Notes: generated from the letters alone by a model not told the origin. A DNA stretch of 64,000 nt from Datnioides undecimradiatus (GCA_008933995.1 WARS01000052.1:2480001-2544000); one strand, 5' to 3'. Counted from the stretch's first letter, positions 13,091-25,589 are shown. A program made the numbers and translations.

Positions 13091-16000
13091 TCACAGCTCA
13101 TCGCCGACGTGGCCCTGCTTGAAGGCGTCGCCCGTCAGCTTGTCCTGCGCCTCCTTCATGCTGGACACGACTGAGCAGGGCGGGAGGGAACAAAAGGCCG
13201 GAAATGCACACCGTGATTATTAACTCCTTGCAAGGGAATTTAAGCACAGCATCCACTGATCTCAAGGCAGCTGTGTCGCATTACAGCAATGTTTCAATGG
13301 ATCTGGATGTTTACCTTGTTCTGCGTTGCTGTAGAAGTACTTGTAGTTTGGATTTCCATTCTTGTTAGTGATTTCAGCATGAACTTTGCCGCTGGGATCT
13401 GCCCGGGAATAAGAGATTTTATTTTTAGAATGAACTGGGCAAATATTTTCAGGATCGACTGCTTATATTGGTCAATAAAACGTGAGAAAAGGGTGAGAAA
13501 TGCTCCCTGAAGCCCAATCTGACATCCTTAAATTGATATTTTAGTCCAACCAACAGTCCAAAATCCAAAAGGTAAAAGTAAAGTTCTGCTTAAATTAAAG
13601 AGAATTTTCTACTAATTAAATAATTAATCGCCAGCCGTGACACGGATGTATCTTTAAATGCATTCTGACGTTATTCTTCGACACCGAGGCGTAATATCTT
13701 GTGATTTGATCCTCCGGTCTTTACACGCACTGTTCCCGTGTTGCATTGAACGCCACACAGGTGGGATTTAAAGCTTTAAGTCCAACATGCACTGCAGTAA
13801 ATTTACGAATCCTCGGTGAGCAGTGCGCTTCATGAAAGAGGAACTGTGCAGTCAGGAATCCCACACAGTGTTTACGTGACGGGGGACTCGACCACCTCCC
13901 CCACCCCACCCCGGTCGTACCAAGGAAAAGAATCCGAGGAATGTATCCGCCGTCTGGGCTGAAGGCTTCGTCCTTTGGCTCCTCCTCATCCTGTTCAAAT
14001 AAGAGATAACTCAATCAGAGACAAGGCTGGGAAACGGATCTCGGCCACCTTACAGTGCATCAGTGTACGCTCACACTGGAAAATGCACATTGAGAGATGG
14101 ACCCTGGTTAACTCAAGTGCCACTTGTTGTTTTCTCACCTCCAGGTTGATCATAACAAAGTTGTGTGCCAGTTCGGAGATTTCCTTGGACTCGGCGAATT
14201 TGGGCTTCAGCGCTGACGTGAAATAAACAAAATACAATTAACGAATACCCTCCACAGCCAATAAACCTTAAGTTACACTGACCGGTATCACAAATACAAG
14301 CCCTCCTTTTCTATTTTTAAAGATACTGATTAAAAAACATATTTGACTTATATAAAACAACTCAAATTATAGAGTTATCCTTTTTAAAACTAAAACTGAA
14401 ATATCTGGAACATTTTCTCTCAACACAAGTTGTGATATTTACCTACTGAAATCTGGAAAAAAGAAATAAAACTGTCGCAGTGCGCCGTTTCAACACTGAG
14501 TGCAACTTTTCCAGCACTTTGCATTGTGGGACACCTCAAACTGTTTGTGCAGGATTTGGTTTCGAATGCAGCATTTTTACAAGGCCGCTGGGTGTCCTGT
14601 CCCCGACTGCTCTCACAGTTCAGTCAAATCCTTGATCTGCTTTCGAGGTCAAGTAAGAGACACTTTGATATGTCACAGCAGGACAAGCACAGATGTGAAT
14701 AATTAAACTAACGATGGCTGAATTACATTCAGCTGCTTCAGTTTCAGGCTCCGGCTCACTGTCACACTGTCATGACTCACTGGCACTCTTGAATAAAACG
14801 GAGCCACCGCTAATTGTTATTAGTAACAGCTGCGCTTTTCCTGCTTTGACAAATCAAAATTTATGCTGTGAAAACTGACAACGCTCATCACTGTCCACTG
14901 TTTGACAGCGTAACTGAGAGTAGGTGTAAAGTGTAAACTGCTGCTCAGAGAAAATGTTTCCAACCACCAGATTTTCTGAGTTACAACTTTACTGACACTG
15001 CATGGGAGAACGATCTGGTTGGCTAAAGCGCCTGGGCGGCTTCTGCAAAGAGTCGCGACCCTTTTTCAGACGAGGAATACGTCATTTGGATACGAGCACA
15101 AACATGAGCACGTAACGGGTTTATTCAGACGTGACGGGGCTGTTCATAACCTGACCTGTTTACAGTCAAACGCGTTGCATTACCTTTGCAGGCTCCGCAC
15201 CAGCTCTTGTGGATGATGAGCATGATTGGCAGCCCGCTGTCAGAGCAAACACACAAAGACCAAATTTGAACAGGGTGACACAGAAAACTGAAGAACTGCT
15301 CCAGTTATGGGTGAAAATGTAGATCAGGTGGGTTTGTTTAGTCTTTTTTAAGCCTCGGGTCAGTGGTTGCACAAAAGGTTACAGGAAGTGTGAAGTCACC
15401 TGGCTTCTGCTTCCTTCTTGCCATCTTCCAGCGTCCTCCAGTGGATGTTATCTCCAAACCCTGTGGGTGGAAAGAATAAATGACACACCGACATTGTGCA
15501 GCTGGTATTATATTTCAGCAACAGGGTGTGCCTGCCCTGAATACACTCAATCATTGGAGGGACCTGTGAGGAAACAATGGCAAGTGCAAATGAACAGTGG
15601 TAATTTAATATCAAGCTGCAGGGAAACAACAACTCTGCTCTGTCACCTGAAAATACTAATAGGATGTAGCACAGAGGTTTACAATGGTGGCGGTGGGACA
15701 TGTAATCAATACAGCAATAGACCTCATTGTGACGTGTCCTCTTGCCATTGTGAGGGAAAGGCGTATCCTATATTTACTAGGATGTGCCGTGTGTACGTGG
15801 AACTCCGCCTGTGTTAATCAGTGATGATTTGGAAGGAAATAATGTGCCATTACAGAGGGAAAGCTCCACTGCACATTGCTTTTATCTTAGGACACACTTC
15901 CTGGTGACATGTGCAATATATTTCTGCAATAAAACAAAACAAAACGTGCACCTTAATTTGTGTGCATGTTTTATTTAACTATTCATTTTCACATCTATAA

Positions 16001-16413
16001 TATGATGAATACAAAACATCTCTGGCTACTAAATGAATCTCGTCTTAATGCAATCATAATGGATACACAATAAAAAAAAAAAAATAGCATGTCTGTGAGG
16101 TGGAAATTTCACAATTGATGTCTGTCTGATAAAACACAGCTCGTCACCCCAGCTGTCCAGGACCAGGACTTTGTGATCCAGGATGCTGATACAAAGACGG
16201 CTAGCTCTCCTCTAGCGGTGGTAACACTGTCAATGTCCAGGCTTTGAGGCTACAGACAGCCCTCCTGCTCATACTGGCTTCAGTTTTTACATTAAATAAG
16301 AGACTAAACTCACCTCTCCCACTGGCTGCTTCGACAACCTCTTGAAAGCACGTCAAAGACAACAAAACCTGCAGAGACGAGAATAAAACGATGTTTGCTA
16401 AGGACGTTTGCAT
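13091..16413 (-). CDS. txndc12: Thioredoxin domain-containing protein 12 (ERp18/ERp19)
   Basis: Seven exons on the minus strand: 16413-16314, 15460-15400, 15236-15184, 14212-14139, 13990-13921, 13398-13315 and 13170-13091. They total 522 nt (173 residues plus stop), close to the human 172. The only ATG fitting the frame is at 16413. Residues 1 to about 31 form a hydrophobic signal peptide ([20 protein letters not shown]), followed by [18 protein letters not shown]. The active site WCGAC is at about 66-70, in its own small exon, then [20 protein letters not shown] and [10 protein letters not shown]. The C-terminus GHVGDEL is an ER-retention-type signal. The family protein is an ER-lumen thiol-disulfide oxidoreductase of the AGR group. 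GDEL replaces the EDEL I recall in mammals. The gene is divergent from btf3l4 and convergent with gipc2. Every junction is canonical and frame-consistent. Confidence 0.96.
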
Positions 16414-17545
16414 TTTGAATGGCCTTTTTCCACACAACTGCGGCTACAAGCTAATTGCAGGGACTGTTCCTGAACCGGACGTTCTTCCGCGACTTTTCAC
16501 AATAAAAGTCCCGTCCGATACCTTCGCGAGATGTCGTGTGTGTGTGGGCGTGCGCGCGCCTGTGTGTCAGTTGTCTCCTCCTCCCTCCTCCCATTGGTCA
16601 GCAGTGAGTCATGGAGGGGCAGTTCATAAGACGTCACATCCAGAAAACCGCGTGCTCCGGTGTGCCTTTCCAGTTGGTCAAGTTAGACAGCGAAACATCA
16701 CTAACTTAACGGAAACAGGAGCAAAAATGGAACATTAAAAGCCAAAATATATTATAAAAACTTAATGAAAATACGCATTTCATGAATTTATTTTACAAAA
16801 ATACATTACAACTTGTGAAATTTCACATTTACGTCCGATATGTTCCCGTTATGAGCCAAAATGCCCCGTTTTACGATTAATTTAAGTTTTATTGTGAAAG
16901 TTAAAATAGGAAGTTTGTTTAATTGCTGCTGCTTGACTCGGGCTTAAGCTGCGCTGCTTCAGCCTCATTAGTAGCGAACACAGCAATTCAACTGCCTGTC
17001 AGTTAATTCCTTTTAAAAGGTAAAACAGATATTTAATTTGTGGTTACTGTCTGAGGTCATTTGTTTCAATTTTTTGTATGAAGTTGACGAACTGTTTTCG
17101 TTGCCGGAAACAAGAAACCAGCTCGTTAATCTTGTTTCTTTAGCCACTATGCTAACATTAGCTAAATTAGCCTTTAAGTTAGCAACTCTAATAGCGTCAG
17201 TTAGCTACGTTAGACATAACTACATGTCATTTTAGAGTGTGTCTCCGGATACTTTTCTGTGTTTATCATTTAACGTCGGTCGATGTTGTAAGGGTGGTTT
17301 CAGTGTAACTGTCAGCGGATCTGTTCGAGGTCTGCTAGCTCAGTGCAAGTGTGTGGAAATGAGGATTATTATAGCTCTGATAGCCAAACGTGTACTGCGT
17401 CCTTTGCATTTCCCCCAAGACATTACAATCGCTCTGCTTAACTGTTTTTAATTCATGAACCATGTAACCCTGTTTTTTGTTTGTCATTTATTATTTATCC
17501 TTATCCTTTTTTATGTTTATTTACAAATAGATCAAATAGATCACC
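16414..17545. promoter_or_regulatory. Shared region between divergent txndc12 and btf3l4 (probable bidirectional promoter)
   Basis: Only 1132 bases separate the two start codons. The stretch holds an inverted CCAAT box (ATTGG, 16593-16597), an AP-1-like TGAGTCA at about 16605-16611 and a CRE-like GACGTCAC near 16630-16637. TTCGCGAGA near 16523-16531 resembles the palindromic TCTCGCGAGA promoter element. The btf3l4 side ends in a pyrimidine-rich tract and TAG just before ATCACCATG, which suggests an intron in its 5' untranslated region. No TATA box stands out. The sites are read by eye; function is inferred. Confidence 0.55.
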
Positions 17546-20500
17546 ATGAATCAAGAGAAGCTTGCCAAACTTCAGGCACAAGTCCGGATAGGTGGAAAGG
17601 TACGTCTTCCGCTATTTTTCATGTTCGGTCTCTGTTGACTCTTGCAACAGTATTGACAAAATGTTACATGCTTGGTGAAATCTCAATCAGGGCTTCCACT
17701 TTTGTCCTGTCGCTTGCCGTGTTGTTGCCCATTTTAAGGAGTGTGATGGCATCCGGCATCTGCCAGGTCCAGGTTTCCTCCTGACCTCAGCATTCCCTTT
17801 ATGGCTGAGAGCATTGGCCTCTTCATCTGTGGCCTCTCTGTCTTTGTTCAAACTCATTGTGAGGTCTTAAACCACACACTAGGTGGCGTTATTTGTTATT
17901 TTTGCTGTGACAAAGGCCATTTGCCATTTTTCAGGCTGCCCCACTTTGACACTCTCGTGTACGTTTCTTTACTCTTGGCCAGAAATCCCACACATCGTCG
18001 CCCACTGTATTATCATAGAGTTACTTCCCAGTCGAGTTCTTGATCCTGGGCGCTCATCTTCATCAAAGTTGCTGCTTCAGTTTTGAAAATTATTGGTTGA
18101 GTAAAAGCAACATGTGCTTTAATTTATTCAAAACAAAAGAAGAGATCATTGATGGGTTTGAGTTCTACAATAGGACCTTTGAACCCAGTTTTCAGAATAA
18201 TGGAAATTAAGTGGAACTGTTGTAAAAAGCAGAAATAAAGTGTCTCAGAGCACTGTTCTTGCTGCATGTGGCCAAAGGCCCTTAGAAAAGCTTCAAGGCA
18301 ATCTAATAATGAGACCAGTGCTCATAAACTGTAACAGACAATTTGTTTTTAGTCTTGTGCTTGAAAATGCCCCCCCAGAGCTGTTATCTAGAATAACTAA
18401 ATTATATGTCCAAGATAGAACGGAAAATAGTAGCCTATTCATTAAAATAGTCCGACGTGACCCAGTGGTATTAAACTAGATTTGACATTTTGGTTAATTC
18501 AGCTACCTTATCCATTTTATGCATGTGCACCTGTTCTTTCCTCAGGGAACAGCCCGTAGGAAGAAAAAGGTCGTTCACAAAACGGCAACAGCTGATGACA
18601 AGAAACTCCAGGGCTCGCTGAAGAAACTGGCAGTGAACAACATCGCAGGAATAGAGGAGGTGAGCTATCGAAGGGAAACTAATGAGTGTCGCACTGTAGC
18701 TGCACTGTTTTGGTGAAAGATAAAAGACAGGGGAGAGCCTAACGACAGCGTTTCCAATCATCCGGTTTATTTTTAGAGTGCTTTTATCCAACAAGCTCCC
18801 ACAGTTTCAGTCGAATCAAAGCACAAAATTCGCTTGTCTTATTCATTCATGTCGTGGCTCAGTCTGCCCATTGTGTTTCAAAGTTAGGAAGTTATTAAAA
18901 TTGTAAAGAAACCCACTCACTGCATGATGTTACCTTTTTAAAAGGTTTATTTTGGGGTGTTTATTTAATCCAAAGCAAGGGTTGCATATGTTCAGAGCTC
19001 TTTGAGGCATATTCGTGATTTGGGGCTATTAAATAAAATAGTCTGTGGACTTTTGTGCTGTTTAAAATTGATGCACAGCTGTGTTTCCTAGTACTACTGT
19101 GTCACTGACATCTTAACTGTGCAGTATCTCGTGTCGGGTTTCATTGGCTCTAGATCCAACTGTGTGTTTTTTCTGTTCCTCAGGTGAATATGATCAAAGA
19201 TGATGGGACAGTCATCCACTTCAACAACCCCAAAGTGCAGGCTTCTCTGTCTGCCAACACCTTCGCCATTACAGGCCACGCTGAGACCAAGCAGCTGACA
19301 GAGATGCTGCCAGGCATCCTGAGCCAGCTGGGAGCCGACAGCCTCAGCAGCCTGCGCAAGCTGGCTGAGCAGTTCCCCCGGCAATGTGAGTACACACACA
19401 AAAACACACATGCTCAAACATTCACCGTCGTAATGTCAGGGTCCTCTGCGGTTGTGCTATATCAGCAACGTTCATAGATTTTATGAATGAAGAAGGACGG
19501 GACGCTGCAGTTAGTAAAGTTATCACCTCTCAACCGCGGGAGCGAAGACTGGCGAACAATACAGCGCGCTGACATGTAAATGACCCTGACATTAAAGGCA
19601 GCTGATCGCGTTTGAACTTGTCCACAACAGAAACACAGTTTAACATGCTGCCTTTTTAACGAGTCAGTGTACTTATGCAGATTTATGCATGATTTGTGCC
19701 GCAGCGTTTTGTTTGTTTAGAATCACAAAAGAAACAGAGGACATTTAAATCTGTAAATGTGACCCCGAGAAAGTGGGTCAGTGACACAACCTGAAGAGAA
19801 CAAGGACTGCGAGGAAAGAGCGAACACCAGAACACTGAATTATTATTATTTTAGACACAGGTTATTAATAAAAGGGCAGGCACCCAGCACCTTGCCTTGC
19901 GGATCTAGATTTGAAGCAGTTGACCTTAGTGTTTGCGTGTAGATGGGAATAAACTCAGTGAAGCAAACACAGGAAATAAGAGCATCTTTTCCACACGGCA
20001 ACACAACCGGCCGCGTGATTATTGTAGAGAGGTGCACAGCGAAGGCTCATGAGCAAAGGATTCGAGTTTGGTGTTTGAGGAGTAATGCAAAAGCAAAAGA
20101 AATTGCCAATTTCATGAAATTTTAATGAAAAGTTCTTTTCAGCTCAGCTTTTCTTTCACAAATTTGTGTCTTTATATATTTTGCAACAGCGGACATGAAG
20201 GCAGTCAAGGAGGAAATTGCAGAGGAGGAGGACGACGACGTACCAGGTATAAGGAATTTATTTCATCCTGCCGTTCGCGGCTCTTGATTAAACTAAGCTT
20301 ATTCTTCTGTTGAACTTCAGCTTTGTGCAATATATACTCATTAGCTACTGTGTTAGTACCAGGAAGGACCATCTCTCACTCTTGTCACTGCTTTATTTCT
20401 TCATTGCATAGATTTAACAACATTCCTCAGAGATTTTGGTCCACACTGACATCAGGCTATCACTGTAACTGTTGTTAATTTGTCAGCTGCACATTGGTCA

Positions 20501-21167
20501 AGTAGATCCCGTTCCACAGCACCCAAAGGTGGACATTAAACTTGTCACGTTCGAGAAACCACTTTGAGATGATCTGAGCTTTGCAACGTGGCACGTACTC
20601 CAGCTGGGAGTAGCCATTAGAAGGGGACACTGTGGTTATAATGGGATGGACGTGGTCAGCAACAGTACTCATTCTGTGTAAACCCCAGTAGACTCAAACC
20701 AGCCTATCTGCCAACAGCACCTATGCTGCGTTCAGGCACTTATTAAATCCCGAAACTTTAAAAGCTGGGTTTGAATTCCTAAATGTACTGAGTTGCTGCC
20801 TCGTGATTGGCAGCTTTGATATTTGTGTCAACAAGCGGTTGAACAGGTGTGGCTAATAAAGTGACTAGTACGCGCACAAGGGTTTGTTCCCAAAACGACA
20901 CGCTGCATCTGTTTGGTGCAGTGTTACTGTTTCATCAACCAAGACAATAAGAACTGTTGTTTTTGCTTTTTCCAGAATTTTACAAATAGAGATGTTTTTT
21001 GACAATAAAGGATTAAAGCACTTGATCCTTTCACAAACTGTCAGTGTCACTTTCAGCGAACACTGCGCCTCTGCTCCCAGAACAAAATCTTGATGCGCTT
21101 TTTTTTTTTCTGTCTTACAGATCTTGTGGAGAACTTTGATGAAGCCTCAAAGAATGAAGCAAACTGA
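17546..21167 (+). CDS. btf3l4: Basic transcription factor 3-like 4, NAC-beta-like protein
   Basis: Five coding exons: 17546-17599, 18546-18659, 19184-19385, 20190-20246 and 21121-21167, totalling 474 nt (157 residues plus stop). The human protein is 158 residues. The start is the ATG in ATCACCATGAA, giving [19 protein letters not shown], which is the BTF3L4 N-terminus and lacks the longer BTF3 leader. A basic stretch [10 protein letters not shown] follows. The NAC domain spans about residues 33-98 ([20 protein letters not shown], then [20 protein letters not shown]), and an acidic tail [20 protein letters not shown] ends the protein. NAC-beta proteins pair with NAC-alpha at the ribosome exit tunnel; BTF3L4 itself is less studied. 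Only the segment encoded by exon 4 differs noticeably from the mammalian form. Intron 4 carries a fossil Tc1 element. Confidence 0.97.
20337..20868 (-). mobile_element. Internally deleted Tc1/mariner transposon with transposase remnant
   Basis: The right end read on the minus strand (CACTTTATTAGCCACACCTG) and the left end (TAGCTACTGTGTTAGTACC) resemble the terminal repeats of a common fish Tc1-like element. Both ends abut TA (20335-20336 and 20869-20870), the target site Tc1 elements duplicate. On the minus strand, 20672-20475 encodes [12 protein letters not shown], then [11 protein letters not shown], matching the C-terminal part of the Tc1 transposase. The following part (AATCTCTGAGGAATGTT on the minus strand) continues the family homology. 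At about 530 bp it is well under the length of an intact element: most of the transposase, including the DNA-binding half, is missing and the rest is mutated. It is inert and lies in btf3l4 intron 4. Confidence 0.82.
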
Positions 21168-21560
21168 TGGATCCCTTTTTTTTTCTTTTTTTTTTTTTCC
21201 CCTCCATCAACCGTTTTATTTTTTACCTCCTTACGGACTCACAAAGGACATTTCCTCTTGTGGGGAAACGGTTGTTCAAGGTGCAGTGCATCATCTCTGG
21301 AGACATGAACCACTTCGGGTTAGCCTGCCACAACAACACGACGACGACAACAACAACATGCAACTACGGGACGTTTTGATTCGAGTCTGTGGACGCGCCG
21401 AGAAACAAGGACTCAAACTACTTTAGAAATAAGCTTTCTACATGGTTAAACATGGCTAGTATTTAAGAGATTGTATATTAAAGTGAATAAGCAGTTCACT
21501 TTACATTATAGTGGTGATTTATGAATTTAATAAAACATTTTTGGGCTATTATTAATGCTT
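21168..21560 (+). other. btf3l4 3' untranslated region
   Basis: The stop codon is followed by a T-rich run and then by a polyadenylation signal AATAAA at 21529-21534. The transcript probably ends about 15-25 bases later. Confidence 0.65.
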
Positions 21561-21718
21561 CTCTTTACAGCTTGACCTCACTGATTTCTTTATGTGCTTT
21601 GATGAGCAGTTTTAAATCAATGTTCCTTCACAATTTGTTGAATTCATCAACATGAGTTTGATGCATTTATATACAGATTTGCACGAGAGCTAAAATCATA
21701 TGAAAAACCATAAACCAA

Positions 21719-21915
21719 CAGTGGTGGAAGAAGTAATCGGATACTTAAAAGTAATCAAAACAGCACGAGGCTTGATGTACAAGCAGAGCATGTTTAGCAC
21801 TCGTGTACTCAAGAGTGTCCAAATTAAAAGTGTGAAGTAGTAGAAATGATGCAAATGCACAGTCATTGCATTTAGACAGTACAGTACATGAGCACATACT
21901 TGGCACCACTGTAAA
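21719..21915 (+). mobile_element. Fish short interspersed repeat, 'GTGGTGGAAGAAGTA' type
   Basis: It begins CAGTGGTGGAAGAAGTAAT and continues with ACTTAAAAGTA and other AAGTA phrases. This is the left end of an abundant teleost short repeat known to me, also seen at 5485-5765. Right boundary and classification are approximate. Confidence 0.5.
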
Positions 21916-22465
21916 TCAGTCATTAAGTAAAGTTACACCCCTCAGAGGTGGTGGATTACTTTCTGTTGTGTTTATATTTAACTGAACAATTCACTTGTCT
22001 GTTGATTACCGTATAACTTATTTTATTACGTCACCTTGGTTCAAGTATCATCACGGCGTCTTTGCGCAGTGTTTTCGCTATTTTATAAAGTTCAATAAGC
22101 AATAATAAACATGTCCGTTAGTATTGGTCATAATATTCATCAGTTTAACAATTTGTTGTTAAAACTATGATTGGCTGGGTGAATAAGGAGGGGTTAACAG
22201 AGTTTGGGTGGGTTGTACACATCACTACATCCCCGCCAACACTGTCACATCCTGTTTCATTGATCACCTCTGACGCTCCTCTGCTGCATCGTGCTGATCA
22301 ATGGGCCGCAGCTGTCATTCTCTATGCAGACGGGTGAGGTCTGACAAGGTTATCCGCGATGAACGTGCCATTTTGGCTCAAGTGTGTCGTGTCGTGAGCA
22401 GGACGGAGCGGCGGACCCGCCCCGGGGCTCCCCGCCGCACCACCTTCAGCCCGCTTAGAGCCAAA

Positions 22466-22594
22466 ATGTCCCTGCTGCTTCTGCTGCTGCTGCTGCTGCG
22501 GCTGGACCACAGCGCAGGAGCTGGATGGAGCTGCACGGTGGTAAAGCCGCGGCAAGACAGTCAGCGACAGCGGCATCAAAACCGGAAATCATGA
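22466..22594 (+). other. Candidate small ORF with signal-peptide-like start, in a GC-rich patch
   Basis: The ATG in GAGCCAAAATGTC opens a 42-codon frame. It starts Met-Ser, then nine leucines (encoded largely by CTG repeats), then RLDHSAGAGWSCTVV, which has the look of a secretory signal peptide. The flanks (about 22380-22560) are GC-rich, as at first exons, and GT donor-like sites lie at 22540-22545. No following exon was found. The leucine run may merely be an expanded CTG repeat read in one frame, which is the more likely explanation. Confidence 0.15.
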
Positions 22595-23269
22595 GTTTTT
22601 GCTGTGAAAATAAGAGCTCGTGAACAACATTATACATAGATTGAGGTCGTGAAGGACAGAGGAATCCGTTTATCTTGCATGATTAGATGAGATTTATTAA
22701 AAATAAAGCTTCTTATGTAGAAAATAAAAACATTTGAGGTGACTGTACATCAATAATATGCTATTTTACACCCTTCTTTAACTACATATTAAATGGAATT
22801 ACTGTATAATTTGTATAGCTATTGCTGCAAATAATCCTCATGCATTAATGATAATGATTCATACAATACAGTAATTGGGGGCAATGTTACCTGAATAAAA
22901 CAGAACACCCTCATTGTCTCTGCACAGCTGTAAAACAAAATGTAGTGCATCACCTTTAGTGATACACACAGTACACATATACTAAACGTACAATGTCTTA
23001 AAGTTTCCCCAGGGATCATTTAAGTATCAGTCTATCATAATATATGTACGTATATATACATACAATGCATTTACAAGAGCATTGGGACTTCAGACAGGTT
23101 AAGCACAACATATAGACTGAGACATACAATGAAAAACTTATATCTGAGACTACATAGTACCAATGTAAGGGGACAATAATCAGTTCCTTTACTGCGGTCA
23201 AAGTAGCTGCACGCTTCAAAGAGTTTTATTTTGAAAATTGTAACCGGAAGTGATGCGCGTCAACTCTGG

Positions 23270-23960
23270 CTGTCTTGACGTTACTCGTTATTTTTCCCCA
23301 ATATTAAACCTTGGGGGAGGGATCCTTGAGTACTGTCGCACAACTACGGTAGACTACAGGCTGTACTTTCCGACTTGCGCTGTTTTGAGTTGAGCGGGCG
23401 GCGGTGGGTCTACGCTAGGATACTCAAAAATAGCTTTCAAAGGCGATTAGGTATGACGGACGTTATCGGAGGGGCTCCGCGAGACTCTACGTAAAGATGA
23501 GGATTCCTCCGGTGAGTAACTGAATTTGTTTTCATGACATTTTCACAGGTCTGTTGCTGCTCTAACGTTAACAACCCGCCATTGCAAGCGCTAAATGTGT
23601 TAACTAAGCCGAAGTCAGCGTGTATGGGTGTTGTGGTATTTTATGGTCTGTTTAGCTAGCTGAACGGCGAGGAACACCGCGAAGGTGGTGTTACACTCTT
23701 TTTACGTCAATTACACAACACGTTCTCCTTTGCAGCTGTAGCTAAGCGTGCACTATAAAAACGCCAACAGTGGGAGGCAAATTGCTCCCAGAGACCACGA
23801 CAGACGGAGCGAGGACGGCTTGTGAAAATTCCTTATAACCGTTAAAAGTGACCGTTAGCCGCAAAGCCCACCGAGTCAGCGACGGTGTGAGTGTCCGTCA
23901 GAGCGGCACGTCGCTGCCGTCACTCGGCGCACGACTACCCGCTGAACCGTTGGAGCAAAC
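23270..23960 (+). promoter_or_regulatory. Probable zfyve9 promoter and untranslated first exon
   Basis: This stretch is richer in CG dinucleotides than its surroundings. It contains a good donor, TCCG followed by GTGAGTAA, at 23512. It is the only promoter-like patch of this size between btf3l4 and the zfyve9 start apart from the weaker one near 22.4 kb. I infer that transcription of zfyve9 starts here and that the donor joins a later untranslated exon. No transcript evidence is available from sequence alone. Confidence 0.4.
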
Positions 23961-25589
23961 ACAAGCTACTTCACCCCTCCGATACACCATGCTGCCATGC
24001 AGTGGTATTAATCAGAATCCGATTTTTATTTTTTTTGTTATCAAATTCAACAACCGGGTCTACGATAAGTGTTTTGGAAACTTAACTCGTGGCCTTTCGC
24101 CTACGTTAAATTGAGCTAGCAGCCCAGCTAACACAACTATCCCAAGTTCTGGTGCAAACAAAACCTCAACTGTTGGGTTTTCTTGTGTAGCTGTTCAGGT
24201 TTAACCCCACTGCAATTTAATAACACTGAGCAGTTTTCCATGTGTTTACCCAGTCTACCTGTGATTAATATTTACCATCTGAAGCTGTGTTTGGCCTGCA
24301 GGCAGCAGGCACAGCCACAGTGCCACTTATGGTTGCATAATCCAAGCTAATGGTCATCTATCTGCTCTTGAGAGTTGGGTTTGGTGTGGTCTGTTGGTGG
24401 CACGTCTTTTGCATTTGCCTCATCATTTGGTCTCCAGGGGGGCTGGGGGGCGTAGTCAAGCTCTGGAGGTGGATTTATGAAGAGGTGGGCCCATCCCAGT
24501 GCCTCCTTGAATAGTCATCACCAGTGAGGAAATCTAAAAATGAAATTACCACTGAAGAGAAAGCCAGATCAGATAATAATAATGTGTATTTCTCCCTCCC
24601 CAAATTGGAAGGGCTTTAGGACCATATCACACCTATAATTTCCCTGTCTGGCATCTGTCCAGTTTGGTTTGGCTGATTGTCCATACTGGGTGTGAAACAT
24701 ATACAGGACACGTGATCAGGGTCTTTACCTGTAGCAGGAGAATATGATACCTCACTACATCTTAAAGTAGTATAAAAAAAAAAAATCCAGGAGGGGTTGA
24801 TTGAGTCGACTGATCCAACGGGCTCCCATGCAGAGACTGGCTCTCGTGTGTGCGGAGACTTCCCTGATGTAGGTTACTGTATGCTTTCATAAAGTATTAG
24901 TCTCTCCCTGATGGCAGCCCAGCAGCCCATCTCCGTTTGCTGTTTTTTCTGTCTTGTGGTGGTTAAATGTAGATCAAAACATAAGGGAGAAAAGAAGATC
25001 ATAATAGCTTTTGACACTTGCTGTGAAGCAGAGCAGCTCTTTGTAAGGAGGACAGCTACTCGCTTCTCTACCTTTCCTTCTTCAAATCCCAACAGATTTG
25101 CCTTTTCAGCCTCTCCTGTCGAAGAAATTATCTCTTTTTTTTTGAAGGAGGTGTGACCTTTTGGATGATACAAACCTGTAGAATATTTTCTTTCATACGT
25201 TTTGCTTTTATTTCTGTTGCAGTTTGTGGAAATTACAGTAAAAACTTAACTGGAGGAGGTAGACAACTTCCAGTGCACTCCCAGTCAGGGCGTTAAACAT
25301 TACATAATAATGTGTCACTCAGTCATGCGATCATGCTGTTAGAAAGTGATGTCAGTCCATTCTTAAAGAGAGGAAGCAATCATTTGAGGTTTCCTGTGCT
25401 CACCCTGAGTAGACGGCGTCTGGAGAACGGCGGTGGTGGGTATGGATCTAAAAACAGTGTTTATCAGGATGTGAGCTTGCGGCGCAGGGAAGTTTGTAGA
25501 ACTAGGGGGAAAAAACACAAGAAAGCACTGAAACTTCTGTTTACAAGGAGGCCCATCATGATCACTTTCAGAAAAGGAACTTGCAGATG

